A stretch of DNA of 64,000 nt from Heliopora coerulea (Eukaryota > Cnidaria > Anthozoa > Scleralcyonacea > Helioporidae), in NCBI GenBank assembly GCA_030142905.1, contig JASJOG010000475.1, positions 88,865 to 152,864 of the forward strand, in the 5' to 3' direction. The notes under the pieces were generated by a model, which had not been told where the DNA came from, did no database searches, and was given only the letters and a program-made list of their open reading frames with translations. This document shows positions 33,331-44,559 of this stretch, piece after piece. Position 1 is the first letter of the stretch. Every line of letters starts with the position of its first letter. Both the position numbers and the translations under genes were made by a program.

Positions 33331-33377
33331 TCAGTCTTACCTATGTTGAACTTGATGTAGTTAGTCGTTAATGCCAG

Positions 33378-34044
33378 TTAGTGCGCAGCACAGATAAGAG
33401 CTTCTGTTCCTGCTATTAAATCACTGTTTTTCAAGTACAACCACCTCTTCTCCTTGTCAATGTCATCACTTGTCTCCCTACAGTATTGTCCATACATCTT
33501 CTTATTGCTCCACTTCTGCTCTCTTTCCTCTATCTTACTTCTCTTGTACTCTTCTTTTGTCACACATTCTTCCGTATTGATTACACCCCCTTGTCTAACC
33601 AGTATTAAGAGCGGCTCTACGCTATTCTTAACATACCATCCTATCCCATTCTCTTCTGCTCGTACACAACTTTCACAACTCATTAGCTCTCTTCCTCCTT
33701 TTCCTCTTGGTAGATATAACCTATCTACATTACTTCTAGGTTGAAAGGTACCATGCACTGTTAGCAACTTCCTCAACTTTCTATCCAAGCTTTTTTAACT
33801 CCTCATTACTCCATTTGAAAATTTCTGCTCCATACCAGAGTACTGCTACCGCCTACCTATCAATCGCTTGAAACTTATTTTTTCCATTCACTTTTGACCT
33901 TAAAATCAATCTCAGTCTTCTCAAGTATTCTTTCTTGAACTTGTTTATCATTGCCTCTTCCTTAATTTTGTTCATCTCTAAGATGCCCGAATATTTGCAT
34001 CCCTCATCTTCAATAATTTTCATTTGCCAAAATAATACCTTCAC
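33378..34044 (-). pseudogene. LINE copy 9: thumb and region before the knuckle
   Basis: 33378-33788 begins MDRKLRKLLTVHGTFQPRSN and has LYLPRGKGGRELMSCESCVR, which corresponds to the conserved RGGRGLI..E.C block. 33853-34044 carries GCKYSGILEMNKIKEEAMI, upstream of it. The frame is broken between them near 33800-33850. Confidence 0.7.
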
Positions 34045-34059
34045 ACTTTACAATCTTTC

Positions 34060-36117
34060 CTTTTTTCAGGATCGACACCCCACATTTCTTGATACCAAAT
34101 TCCATTCCGATATATGCACTGACGAGTTGTATAGTCTTGACGAAGGAATCAACTTGAACTTCACTCTCACCATATAATTTTTAGATCATCCATAAATAAC
34201 AAGTGATTGATCCTTTGTTGTTTACCTTTGAACTCGTATTCCGCTTTCACATTCCTTAATACTAGACTCAGTGGTATTACACATAATAATAGATATCAAT
34301 CCCGTTTTCCATTGAGACGTACAGTGGCTTCTGAACCGTTCCACGTTCTTAGCAATCCCAAAGACATTCAATGTGGTATCATATCATAGGCTTTTCTATA
34401 ATCTATCCAGGCCATAGCCAGGTTGGTATTTCTCCTCCTGCAATATTTCAGTACCATCTTATCTATGATTAACTGGTCTTTAGTCCCCCTGCTCTTTCTT
34501 CTTCATCCTTTCTGTTCATTTAGCAACACCATGTTGCCTTCCAAGAACCCGTATATACTTTCTGTTATAGTACCAGTCATGAGCTTCCACATCAAAGGCA
34601 AACAAGTTATTGGTCTAAAGTTGTCTGCACCGTTACTCTTTATTGCATCCTTCACACATTAAAACAGTTCTGCCTGACGTCATCCATTCTGGAAGTTCAT
34701 CTTCATCATTTGAGGTCTTTTTCCATTTGATCCGCTATTCTTTAATGGCATGATGTCAAATATTTAATCTAAAAGCCTTGCACTCCGTCAAGTCCTGACG
34801 CTTTCCAATTAGACACCTTCCTGCATCGCATCTCAACTTTCTCCTTAGTTATCTGTAGATCGTCTTGTGAAGGATATGTTACATTTTCCTTGATTTCTTT
34901 CAACCATTCTGCTTGCTTATTGTGGTCTTTCACTTCATCCTAAATTCCTTCCCAGAACCTTTTGCTTTCTTCAGCGTTAGTTATGATCTTTCCTTGCATG
35001 GATTCCCCATTTATTTCTTGGTAAAATCTCTTCTGATCCACACTGAACAATCTATTTTGTCTACACTGTATTATTCTTCCCTCGTACCTTTTCACCTTCG
35101 CCTTTTTTGCAATTAGTCTTTGCTTCAACTCTTCAATAACAATAACTGTCAAACCTTTTGTTTCTAAGTTATACCTCCTTTCCAGTACTTTCTACTTTCC
35201 TTCCCTTCTTAATTCTCTTCTTCGCTTACGTTCCAGTATTGCTCGGTCTTTCTGCATTTGCTTAATATCATTAACAATCCATCTCTTCCACCATGGCTCC
35301 GTATTTCTTTTCGATGTAATTTTCTTTTTTATCCGTATCCTCTCCGCCACTAACGTACTAACAGCTTTCAGCAACCTTTTAGTTTCTGCAATATTGCTAG
35401 TTTCTATATACTTCAATACCTTGTTAACCTTTCTTGTTTCTTTCACCACTCTTGATTTATTCACTTTCCTAAAATGTTAACCAACTTCTCCGTCTAAATT
35501 ATTCATTAACTCCACTATCTTTCTCACCATTTCCTTCTCTTCATTCGATGCATTTTCAAAATCATTCAATACTATGTTTTTGGTTTAGGTACTCTGCTTG
35601 TTCACATTATTCTCTTCCTCTACGTTTTCTATCCCTTGTCCACTGCTAGTACTGTAGGTGAAATCCGTACTGTTATTGTCATTTTCTTTTTCTGTTCCCA
35701 CTGTGGCCGTATCCATTTCTAAGTTCTCTTCACCTCTCTCTTCTTCCTGTATCACTCTTCTTATTTCTTCCAATACAATTGCTGTTAACCACTCATTTTC
35801 TCTAATCGTTCTTACCTGGCACACAGTCTGCCCTGATACTGAAAATAATTCTCCCTGTTTCCATATTCTAGCATTCTTTGCCAGTAACCACGAATCGGTT
35901 TCCCTTCTTCTGTAAATGGTTTACTTAAATAGAAACATTCCATAACAGCTACGTTTACTTCCTCTGTCCATTTCATTCTTGTAATGACAGCAGTAGCATG
36001 ATTACGACCAGGCCTGTGCTGCTGTTCCACAGAACACCTGCCGGACGAGAAACCTTCACTTACAGATCCAGCCCCATTCACGTCGTTATAAAAGTTCCTA
36101 TGTTTTCTTTGCATCAT
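34060..36117 (-). pseudogene. LINE copy 9: RT remnant, linker and N terminus
   Basis: The RT is broken into short frames but keeps the order of its blocks, from a KAPGL/DGVQGF-like site near 34780 to a MDDLKIIW-like site near 34180. The linker ORF 35192-35464 has NTEPWWKRWIVNDIKQMQK. The N-terminal ORF 35812-36117 has the Myb-like block RMKWTEEVNVAVMECFYLS and RGYWQRMLEYGN. There are many frame changes. Confidence 0.65.
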
Positions 36118-36536
36118 ATAAATGAGAAACTATTAGCCCTATTATTACGATGGCAAATTATTACCCCGCCAGATGCTAACGTGGAATTTCAAGCTATCGG
36201 GGTTTATGGTTGCTATCTTCATGAATCCACCATTGGGTGAGTTACCTTCCACGGATGTAGAGCTCGACCCGCCCTGGTTTTGAAATCAGAGTTGTCCTTC
36301 TCCTAGGTGGGCTGTTGACCAAAACTGACGAGCCCCACCTACCCGAAGCTATTAGATTTTAGGCGCCAGACACCCGTCTTTCGCCATTCTCGTGTTGTTT
36401 AAAACGGTTCCTCCACGAAAAGGCTGAGAGTTGGACATGTTTGTCAGAAGCTTTATTTGACGCAGGCCATTGGGGCACTTTATAGGAAGTAGAGAGCTTA
36501 TCCTCCACAACCACCCCAGTCATGACAAACCATTAC
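36118..36536 (-). repeat. LINE copy 9: 5' UTR
   Basis: Contains one clear copy of the leader module (GTGGGCTGTTGACCAAAACT, then CGAGCCCCACC) at about 36297-36345, as at 784-1165. The rest is unique within the window. It stops at the (ATT)n of copy 10. Confidence 0.6.
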
Positions 36537-36723
36537 TATTGTTATTATTATTATTATTATTTCTTGACTTAATCAAATATACAATGATGCCCCAATTACA
36601 AAAAAAAGAAAAAATTATAACCTAGGGCATATTGTATAACTGGCCAATGCCCCCCCCCCCCCCCTCTCTCCCACTTTTATCCGGGTTAAGGAGGGAAAGA
36701 CAATAGCTATCAAACTTTGCTAG

Positions 36724-37461
36724 CTAATATATAAGAGCATCTTTTGAGCAACGGATCAGTCCTGATAATATTTTTTTCATGATAGTTTCGCTTTCCCATA
36801 CTACAGATTTTTGCATCTCTCTACACGTACATTCAAGTTCTTTATCATCCGTAAACAGTTCCTTTATGTCTTCCTTCAATCGTTTTAAACCACCTTCCAA
36901 ACAGCCGATCATCGACGGCACTACTTTAACAGTGAAATTCTCTCGTCTTTCTCTTAATTCAAAGCACAACTGCTGATATTTTCGTATTTTCTCCACTCTT
37001 TTCTCATCCTTGTTCGACTCGTTCGGGCACGCCATATCAATGATCGTTATCACTTTCTTTTTGCTATCCTCTTACGTAAAATCGGGTCTTCTTGCCGTAC
37101 TGTTCTTCCTCATCTTGCATTCCTAATCCCAATATAACTTCTTGCCGTTATTCTCGATCACTTTCCCTTTTCCCCATCGTTCCATATACCATTTCGCTCC
37201 TTCTGGGAGCAGTACGTTAGTTATCGCCCATTGCACCGCCATTGCCTTTAAAACGTTGTCATGTCTTTTCACATATTCCGATCCGGCTAGCTTTTTGCAT
37301 CCTGCTAGTAAATGGTGAACAGACTCTTTGCATTCTCCACATAGCCTGCATTTATCTTGGTCTGTCAGTCCCTTCATTTTCTTCCATGCTCTCGTCTCGA
37401 CCATCTGCTCTTGCAAGGTGAAGATCGACGCTGTTTTTGGCGGATCGGTGTTGCATTTCAA
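36724..37461 (-). pseudogene. LINE copy 10: knuckle and endonuclease in two frames
   Basis: 37123-37461 has the knuckle CRLCGECKESVHHLLAGCKK, with all four CCHC ligands, then YMERWGKGKVIENNGKKLYW. 36724-37053 continues with ITIIDMACPNESNKDEKR and KYQQLCFELRERRENFTVKV. The PD motif falls in the gap 37054-37122, where a TAA interrupts it. Confidence 0.8.
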
Positions 37462-37590
37462 CCAAACGTTGTCCTCTTCCTCAAATCCAGCTGATATTTC
37501 GCTCTGGAGCTTCTTTTCTATGAAACTTTAAGCTTTTTTCTTACAATGTCCTTCTTTCAAGATGTTCTTTAGTTTTCTCCATGCTGCTTT

Positions 37591-38463
37591 TCAATTGTCG
37601 TATCTGTTGTTGCCGATCTTAATCTCTCCAATGTTAAACTCGACTTGCCCATTCACCTTTCGCACCGCCTCCTCTGCCTCTCTCTTCACCGACATTTGCT
37701 CTTTTCTGCACTCGTTAATCCAAGAAGCTCGAATCCATTCGCTATTCGACATCGCCATGTAACATGCAACTCTCACTTTAGTCTCGTCATATTCTACTTT
37801 GAAAATTCTCAATCCTCTTTCTCCGTCTTGCCTTTTCGCGTACAATCTCTCGTCACTTGATTGCTTTCCATGAAATCCTTCTTTTCTAAGCTCCGTCTTC
37901 ACAATCTTATCCAGCTCTTTGACGTCTCCTTTCCTCAGTAAGCACACATTCATGACATAACCAGCTACTGGTACTATTCTACAATTAATAGCTTTCATCA
38001 GATTGTTATCATTAAGGTTCATCTTTACCAGTTGTTTCAATCGTTTTTTAACTTCCTTTTTCACCCTCTGCACTACTCTTTTAACATCAATTTTCTCTCC
38101 TTGTTCGCAACCAAGAAATTTGTACACTTCGTTCTCATCTGGATCTAACGCTTTCATTCTTTTTTCCAAAACAGTGAGACCATCGCCTTTCACCATCTTG
38201 CCATCTTTGACAACAATCTCCGCACATTTCTTTACGCCATAACAAGCTCCGGTGTCCATACTGGCCTTCACTACAATTTCATTGGCTATCTCCAGCTTCT
38301 GATGGTTTTCCTGATACACTTTCAAATCATCTATGAAAAAGCTGTGTGCTCTCTTCAGATCTCTTTCTCCCGGCTGTCCCATTCTGTATCGATCTGTCTC
38401 TTCTAGCATCATTGCGATTGGTACTTCTATTAAACAAAAAGCCAACTGGGGAATAGCTGTCAC
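37591..38463 (-). pseudogene. LINE copy 10: RT C-terminal half and thumb
   Basis: A single open frame of 290 codons. FFIDDLKVYQENHQKLEIAN (residue about 42) is the catalytic loop, here FIDD. It continues with GACYGVKKCAEIVVKDG and YKFLGCEQGEKID, then NDNNLMKAINCRIVPVAGYV (thumb) and SDERLYAKRQDGERGLRIFK. The frame is lost at 38464, just before the QGDS region. Confidence 0.8.
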
Positions 38464-38700
38464 CCTATAAGAACCCCTTCAAGATGTTTATCCATCTATT
38501 GATTTTAACTTTGTCTCCAGTTGTTACTTCTAATCGTGTTTTCCATCCTCTCATCAGCTTTATCAGTACATTCACCACCTTCTCTGGTATCCCCATCCAT
38601 CTATATATTCTCACCATCCAATCATGTCTGATCATGTCATGAGCCTTCTGATTGTCATAGAACGCTACAGCAAGGTTTCTCCTCTTGTTCTTGTTCTTGT

Positions 38701-38775
38701 TGTTATTATTATTATTACAACTAACACCTTCTCAATTATTATTATCATTATTATTATTATTATTATTATTACAAT
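38701..38775. repeat. (ATT)n microsatellite
   Basis: Two tracts (38701-38716 and 38741-38771) separated by about 25 bp. They mark the 5' truncation of copy 10 and the start of SINE-type sequence. Confidence 0.85.
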
Positions 38776-38796
38776 TTACACCACCCCATTTTTTTT

Positions 38797-39140
38797 CGGT
38801 CTTAAAAATTTCTGGACACCCGAGATTTTCCTCCTTCAAAAATTATCATCTTAACAGTTAGCAGTCGAGTGTAAATGCCATAATGTTCTATCGAATATAC
38901 CCTTGTCTTAATCAGCATTACCACCATTATATATACTGAACTCGTGGCCACGCTCTCGGCAACATACTCCGTGGCCTAGTTGAAAGAGCATCCCACTAGA
39001 TTCGAAAGGTCGCGGGTTCGATTGCCAACCGGATGGCCCAATGTTGCATTTTTTGCAACAGGTCCCGGTTGGGTCTTAAAAATATCTAGACACTCGAGAT
39101 TTTCCTCCTTCAAAAATTATAAACTTAAGGACAGTGGAAG
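38797..39140 (+). repeat. tRNA-derived SINE with preceding truncated copy
   Basis: The A box TGGCCTAGTTGAAAGAGC (38972-38989) and the B box GGTTCGATTGC (39015-39025) have tRNA spacing. A body follows with TTAAAAATATCTAGACACTC and a TTTTCCTCCTTCAAAAATTA 3' end. The same 3' body stands alone at 38797-38852, a 5'-truncated copy of the family in the same orientation. The tRNA fold is imperfect, so this is a SINE and not a tRNA gene. Confidence 0.65.
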
Positions 39141-39259
39141 AGTTCTCAACCTGCTATGCGTGCGCAGTATGCCGCCAGGTTAGGCCGCAACAGACATTGC
39201 ACATTTCAGGTAGCTCGTGGGAAAAGGAACTTTTTTCTATATAAAATGTCTATTAAAGA

Positions 39260-39944
39260 TGACCCAGGGGGCCAGCCCTTTCTCGCCTACTTAATTGAGT
39301 CAGAATAGGGTAAGGGACGCACAACCCTCGAAAGTCCCTGAAAGCACTCCCCAATGAGTATATCCAGTTTCATTTTAACAGTACTTTGTTGCACTTCCAA
39401 CCAGTTGAAGTCAGTTTAGATGTGTCACTGCATGGGTTAAGTCTAAATACTGTTTTATTCTTAGATTAGTGATCATCTGTTTCGGCATTTAAAGCTGGTT
39501 CATCCTCCATAAACTAAGTTTAGGGACATCAGTCAGCAGTACGGACTGTCTTCTAGTCCTTGGACTAACAGTGCAGGTTTCCCAACATCTGAAGGTAGTG
39601 TACTTGCAGCTGCCAGCCAATTAAGGCAAGCTGAAGCTTTCGAGTACCTGTCTACTCAGCTTGCAAGGCAGGGGCGCCACTCCCTAGGTCATCTCATCAA
39701 AGCCTGCTCGTATTATGGAGCTCACTGGCTCTGATATTATTGTCCTGCCTAAGTTCATCTGGTTTTATCTCAGAGTTACCTTCTCCTAGATAAGTTGCCA
39801 TCCAAGACTAAATAGTCTTATCTACCTCTTGCTAATGAGTTGTTGGCACTTGCCAAAGGTGCCAATCCGGATTGTGGTGGGCGGGAGCGTCCACTTTAAC
39901 GTAATAGGTTGAAGCTTTGCTTGTCCTACTCCAGTGCCTAGTTA
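39260..39944 (-). repeat. LINE 5' leader blocks without a coding region
   Basis: 39290-39720 matches 9690-10125, including CTAGTCCTTGGACTAACAG and GGCAAGGCAGGGGCGCC. 39770-39944 matches the leader module at 890-1165, including TGCCAAAGGTGCCAATCC. The latter ends at the (ATT)n of copy 11. Two leader types thus sit next to each other, from two insertions or one recombinant. Confidence 0.6.
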
Positions 39945-41290
39945 TTATTGTAATTATTATAACAAGTCGCACACCACCTAATTATTATGATTATTATTAT
40001 GATTATTATTATGATCTTGGTTTGATAGCCGATTCTTAACGGCCAATAGCGCCTACTAGATGTACATAGTGGCTCCTCTTATCAAAATTTGTTAGGGTTG
40101 CATGCTTCAACACTGCATATTCTAAAATATCAATCCTCTTGGACCACTTTGCTCACCACTTTGCGTAAGTGTCTTACTTTCCATTAATACTATTTTCTGC
40201 ATGTTACTCACCGCCCATTTAGCTTCCATCTCTTGTCGTATCAGTCTGACGATGATTTTACAATAAAATCGAAATATCACAAACTCATTTCTCGTCTTGT
40301 TTCAATCCATATCTTGGATTTCTCATGATGCTGATCTTCGGATTATGTTTTGTTTCGTATTTATCAATTTGTTGGTCTAATTTATTAACACCACCTCCAA
40401 GACATCCTATTACCATTGGTGTTATCTCTACATGGAATCCCGATCGCTTCCCACTCGTCTCAAACGGTTTTGGTCCTTGTTTAACTTTTCCTAATGTTTT
40501 TCTTCAATATTTTGTTCTTGAGAACAAGCCATGTCCTCCGGCCAAATCCGTTTCCCTACCCTGTTCTATTGTGTAATGTCTGGCCTCCTAGCGATATTAT
40601 ATTTCCTCAGTTTCTATTCAAAATCCCACATCAACTTCAACTTTTCATTCTCCATTACCTCCCCTTTTACCGATTGCTATTGGTTCCACTGTGTTCCTTC
40701 CTCTATAATCCCATGTTGCTTCCCCCATTGTACGGCTAGCACTATCAATGCATTGTTGTGTCTCACATGTTCTGTCTCTGCTATTACTGTACATCCTGCC
40801 AAGAGATGTTGTACAGTCTCATCATACTGTTGACACAATCTACACAATACCGATTCCACTTTTAGTCCTCTCATCCTCTTTCATTTCCTTGTCGCGATCA
40901 TTTGTTCTTGCATGTTTATCATCACTGATGTCTTTTTAAGGTCTAGATTGCATTTAAGCCATTCACTACATCCACATCCTGGTTCTGATAGACATTGCTT
41001 TGCATTACCTTCTTAATATACTCGGCTTTTTTGTTATCATTCATTTCTTTCATCAATTCTTCCTTCAGTTTCCTCCAACAGGTTTTCCAGGGGGCTGTCA
41101 TACTCTCTCCGTTGATCGTAACTCCTATTTCGTTAAAGGTTACTTCCATTCCATATTCTGCTAACGTCTGTTCGGTTTCACGTTTCACTGAACAATACTC
41201 ACTATCGCATGCTCTCTTCCATACTACTTCAATCCATCTACTCTCCGACATTGACATATAGGTTGCAATTCTGACTTTTGTTTCCTGGTA
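39945..41290 (-). mobile_element. RLE-type LINE copy 11 (subfamily A), 3' part
   Basis: The copy has an (ATT)n tail at 39945-40014, a 3' UTR to about 40130, and decayed endonuclease sequence at 40300-40660. The knuckle region is at 40677-40874 (CRLCQQYDETVQHLLAGC, with all ligands). A region before the knuckle is at 40943-41290 (YQETKVRIATYMSMSESRWI). The right border at 41290 is an insertion of a different element. Confidence 0.8.
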
Positions 41291-42292
41291 TAAGGTGGAG
41301 TGGGGCAAAATGGGTATGTGGGGCAAAATGGACCAGCCTGATTTTATTCTGTTTTCTCCTCACCTGTTTCACATCATAACTTATGCCGCCATTATGGATT
41401 GCATCATCCTATCAGGTGAAATATGCAATAGAGGAATTCTCCATCATTCTTTCTCCAGGAAGTGTTGAGTGAGGTTGAAAACAGTAGACTGACAGGTGAG
41501 ATTTCTTGTTTTCAGTTTTAATGTTTGAGAAACACGAGAGCTTGGATATATTGAGGTAGATGAACGATCTTCAAGCTCGATACTCAGAAAATGATTTCTG
41601 AGCCCCAGACGGGAATCGAACCCGCAACCTTCTGATGACCGGTAAGACGCTCTAACCATTGAGCATGGTTAGAATGAATAGTGGGCAATTCGCGACATAT
41701 GTGGCGAATACTGCTGCCCCAAATGTTTTCCGAAAAACACAGATCTTTCTGATAACTTCTACGGCCCCAAATGTACTGCTTAAACATTTTGAACAATTTG
41801 AACATATGTGTTTGTTTCACATCAATCTGTCAAGTTTTTATATTATATACGTTACAAAAAGTGTTTCATTCCATCGAAATTCCTATTTTCTCTCATTGTT
41901 AACTTTTCAAACTTTGTACCTCCTAACGGAGAATTTTTAAGTATGAGGGTATAATTTTATAAAAGAAACGGTTTTTATTTATATAATTTTCATTTCACAC
42001 TACGTTATGCAGTCCACAACTTCAAAACTTGAGTAATTTATTGAAAATCCTCTCTTTATCTAATATGTAGATTGACTGGCCCATTTTGCCCCGCTAAAAA
42101 AGCCAGTCAGAGCCCTGGGTATTAATGCCTCTGCAGCATATAGCAGTTTTCATAAGACTTTGATATTTTTTAACTTGGTTAGCAGAAGGACATTTGCACT
42201 TTTCAAACAGTTTTTACCTTTTAAAGAGCATTTGTTTGGAAGATATCAAAAACAGCTAAAATTTGGCCCATCTGGCCCCACCCCACCCCACC
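41291..42292. mobile_element. MITE-like insert with GGGGCAAAATGG ends
   Basis: The left end GGTGGAGTGGGGCAAAATGG and the right end, whose complement starts AGGGTGGGGTGGGG, are partly inverted. Further in, TGGCCCATTTTGCCCCGC (about 42076) is inverted to TGGGGCAAAATGGACCAG (about 41317). The insert lies inside LINE copy 11. It carries its own nested tRNA-derived SINE at 41540-41670. No transposase is seen. I could not settle the target duplication. Confidence 0.55.
41540..41670 (-). repeat. tRNA-derived SINE, 5' truncated
   Basis: On the minus strand it reads GCTCAATGGTTAGAGCGTC (A box) and GGTTCGATTCCCGTC (B box), followed by a CTCAGAAATC...TTTTCTGAG hairpin. It is the same SINE family as at 33113-33330 and 57924-58389. 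It starts within the D arm, so the 5' end of the tRNA part is gone. Confidence 0.7.
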
Positions 42293-42429
42293 CTACTTCT
42301 TTCAGGATCTTTAATCCTTGTTCTACCTCACTGCTTTCTCATTTACACAATCTTCACCCTCTCATTTTTCATAGCACTATCTGAAACAAACCTAGGTGGT
42401 TAATTCTTGCTTCAATATCATGAGGTTCT

Positions 42430-42700
42430 TGGAATTCCTTTCAAGCAAACTTTTTGAATTCAAGTATCAGGTGGGCTATCGATTCATCCCTCTCTCCGCA
42501 AAGTCTACACTTTTCACATATCTCTTAACGATCCATGTTCTTCATCCAATTGGTTCTGAGGGCCTGATCTTGCGCAGCAAATATCAAACCCTCAGTTTTC
42601 TTCTTCACAAATCCTTCCTTTATCCACCGCCATGACTCAATACTTCTTGTACCTTCTGTGCCTCAAAGGAATTCACCATGTAACTATTTTTCTCTCTAGT
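42430..42700 (-). mobile_element. RLE-type LINE copy 12: small knuckle-region fragment
   Basis: Similar to 10760-10950 over about 190 bp. The minus strand reads, with breaks, FVKKKTEGLIF then CGERDESIAHLI of the knuckle. Both ends are truncated. It has no (ATT)n tail of its own. Confidence 0.6.
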
Positions 42701-43227
42701 GATTATGTCGTTCTTCCTGCCTTCTTTCCTTCGCTACTGACGTTCTTTGTCCCTTCGTCAGAAATGCTGTAAGTTGCACCTCTTCTATTCTTCTCCAATT
42801 CCTCTACTTTTGGGTGTAATCCCATCTTTTACGGTATCTTTTGACGACCGTCGAGCAACTCACTGTCGGAGATAATGCAGGATGTATGAAATCGCTTCTC
42901 TATCCTTCTGTTGTGCATGGATTTAAAAACAGTTAGGCAACATGATGTTCAAGCCCATGTTTGCTTGGTGCTCCCATGTTGGCTTGGGCATTATATATTA
43001 TTCAATATATCATACGTTCATATTTTTAGTAAGTATTTTCATAAGGACTTTTCTCAAAAAAGTTGACCACTTTTATTTCCCTCACATCAGCTAGATTTTC
43101 TGCGTACTTTTGTTTTTGCTTAAGTACATAGAACTGTTTCATAAAGATGGGGTTATAAGTGGAAACGAAGCTTGTCAGACTCGAATTCAAGAAAAACCCA
43201 GACAAAAAAACAGGATGCCGATAAGAA
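42701..43227. other. Unassigned sequence
   Basis: No feature I can support. An ORF on the minus strand (43026-43268) has no recognisable domain and no start context. Confidence 0.4.
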
Positions 43228-44055
43228 AAGCGTATGTTTAGTCGCAAAAGTATTCTTTTTGTCTTCATTTTATGCCGCAGATGTGAATGTATAGATATGT
43301 GAGGTACCGATATTTTTTATATTTAGAACAACTTTACGCAGTTTTTGAAGTCAAAGTTATGGTGTTTGCAATCTACGCCGTCACTCAAACTTTGTCAAAT
43401 TTTATCTGATATCAATTCCACGCCCCATGCTCGTAACTCCTGGATTTCTATCCATGGCTCCACGTTGACGCGACCTAATTATAAAGGCTTGGTTATGTTG
43501 GCTCACTTTGCTGAGAGCTTTATTATTATTTGTCTCCGATATCTTCGACTTCACTTTACGTGTTGAGTAATATTTCTTTCCCTTCCTTAAGTTTCTTTCG
43601 ATTTCATAAAGGGAATACATGATAATATATCTATTTACTAATCTACTTCAGGAATCTAACCTGAAAATTTTTTCTACAAAATTAAAACTATATCAATATC
43701 AGAAAAGTCTTTTTCTTGGTGGCCATTCCACTATTTCAATGTCAATTCCACCGTAGTGACAACTGCAACATAACAGCTTATATATCCGTAAAAAGAGAAA
43801 TAAGTGTAGGAACAATGCCAGCATTTTAAGAGGAGACAAACATAAACACACAAGAACAAAAGGAAGCATGAGTAGCAGAGTCAGTTAATTGACAAGCATT
43901 TCCTTAAAGCTAAAGCTTGAGAAAAAGATTGACAGAAAAATGGTTGATTTACCTATTGCTTGAGCATTCACTTGTACCAGCCCCATTCACACGTGTATAA
44001 CATTTACCTCATGATTGTCTGACGTACAGACTCGAGCATCGGGTAAGGTCAGAAT
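43228..44055 (+). repeat. Duplicated intronic block, copy 2
   Basis: Matches 17103-18010 in the same orientation. It lacks the second unit of the 63-bp tandem found there. Both copies lie between the phosphorylase and Death-like exons, that is, within the proposed intron. Confidence 0.7.
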
Positions 44056-44084
44056 TTCGTTGAACAAACACAATACTAGAAATA

Positions 44085-44370
44085 CGTGCACGCAACAACC
44101 CCTCGCCTACCCTTCCAATATCTCTTTCGAGAATTCAAGTAACAATGATAATTTTTCAAAATTCTCAAAAAGACAAATCTTCCTGACTATAACTGGAAGA
44201 GGAAATGCAATAAAAAAAATCCACACAGAATTTGGCTGCAAATAAACAACAATCCAAACTGGAAGTTATTTTATATTTAAACTGCTAAAAGTCAGATTTA
44301 TGTTTAAAATTTGAATTCTGCTTTATTAATACAAAAAGTTCGGTGAGAATAACGTTCAACGGCTCAACAA
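44085..44370 (+). repeat. Second duplicated block, copy 1 (copy 2 at 50219-50400)
   Basis: Shared anchors are CCTACCCTTC/CCCACCCTTC, GATAATTTTTCAAAATT and GGTGAGAATAACGTTCAACG (GGTGAGAATAACCTTCAACG in copy 2). Copy 2 lies on the other side of the Death-like exon. Internal deletions make copy 2 shorter. Confidence 0.6.
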
Positions 44371-44559
44371 ATGGTAAGATGTCCATCCTTACAAACATCC
44401 CGTTTACATCCCGTTATACAAACACGTGGCTAGGAATCATAAGGACAATTATAAAACCATATCACAAATACAATACAACAAGTATATCAGCTGAACAGCT
44501 TTCGAAAATGTTCTGTCCTCCTCTGCCACGGGTGCGTTGTTAAAAAACCATGTTATGTG

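Larger units (their letters stand above)
32000..36536 (-). mobile_element. RLE-type LINE copy 9 (subfamily B), with hAT-like and SINE insertions
   Basis: The minus-strand parts are N terminus (35585-36117), linker (34940-35464), RT (about 34000-34900, many breaks), thumb (33378-33788) and nuclease (32670-32866). A 5' UTR runs from 36118 to 36536, where it meets (ATT)n. Two insertions lie inside: a hAT-like element (32099-32530) and a tRNA-derived inverted dimer (33113-33330). The left end at 32000-32640 is rearranged into a fold-back, so part of it may come from a second, neighbouring copy. Confidence 0.8.
36537..38700 (-). mobile_element. RLE-type LINE copy 10 (subfamily A), 5' truncated in the RT
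   Basis: The copy has an (ATT)n tail at 36537-36561, a 3' UTR with an A-run and a C15 run (36650-36664), then minus-strand coding parts 36724-37053, 37123-37461 and 37591-38463, ending at 38700 in another (ATT)n. It is the best-preserved subfamily A copy. The truncation removes the N terminus and the first RT motifs. Confidence 0.85.
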
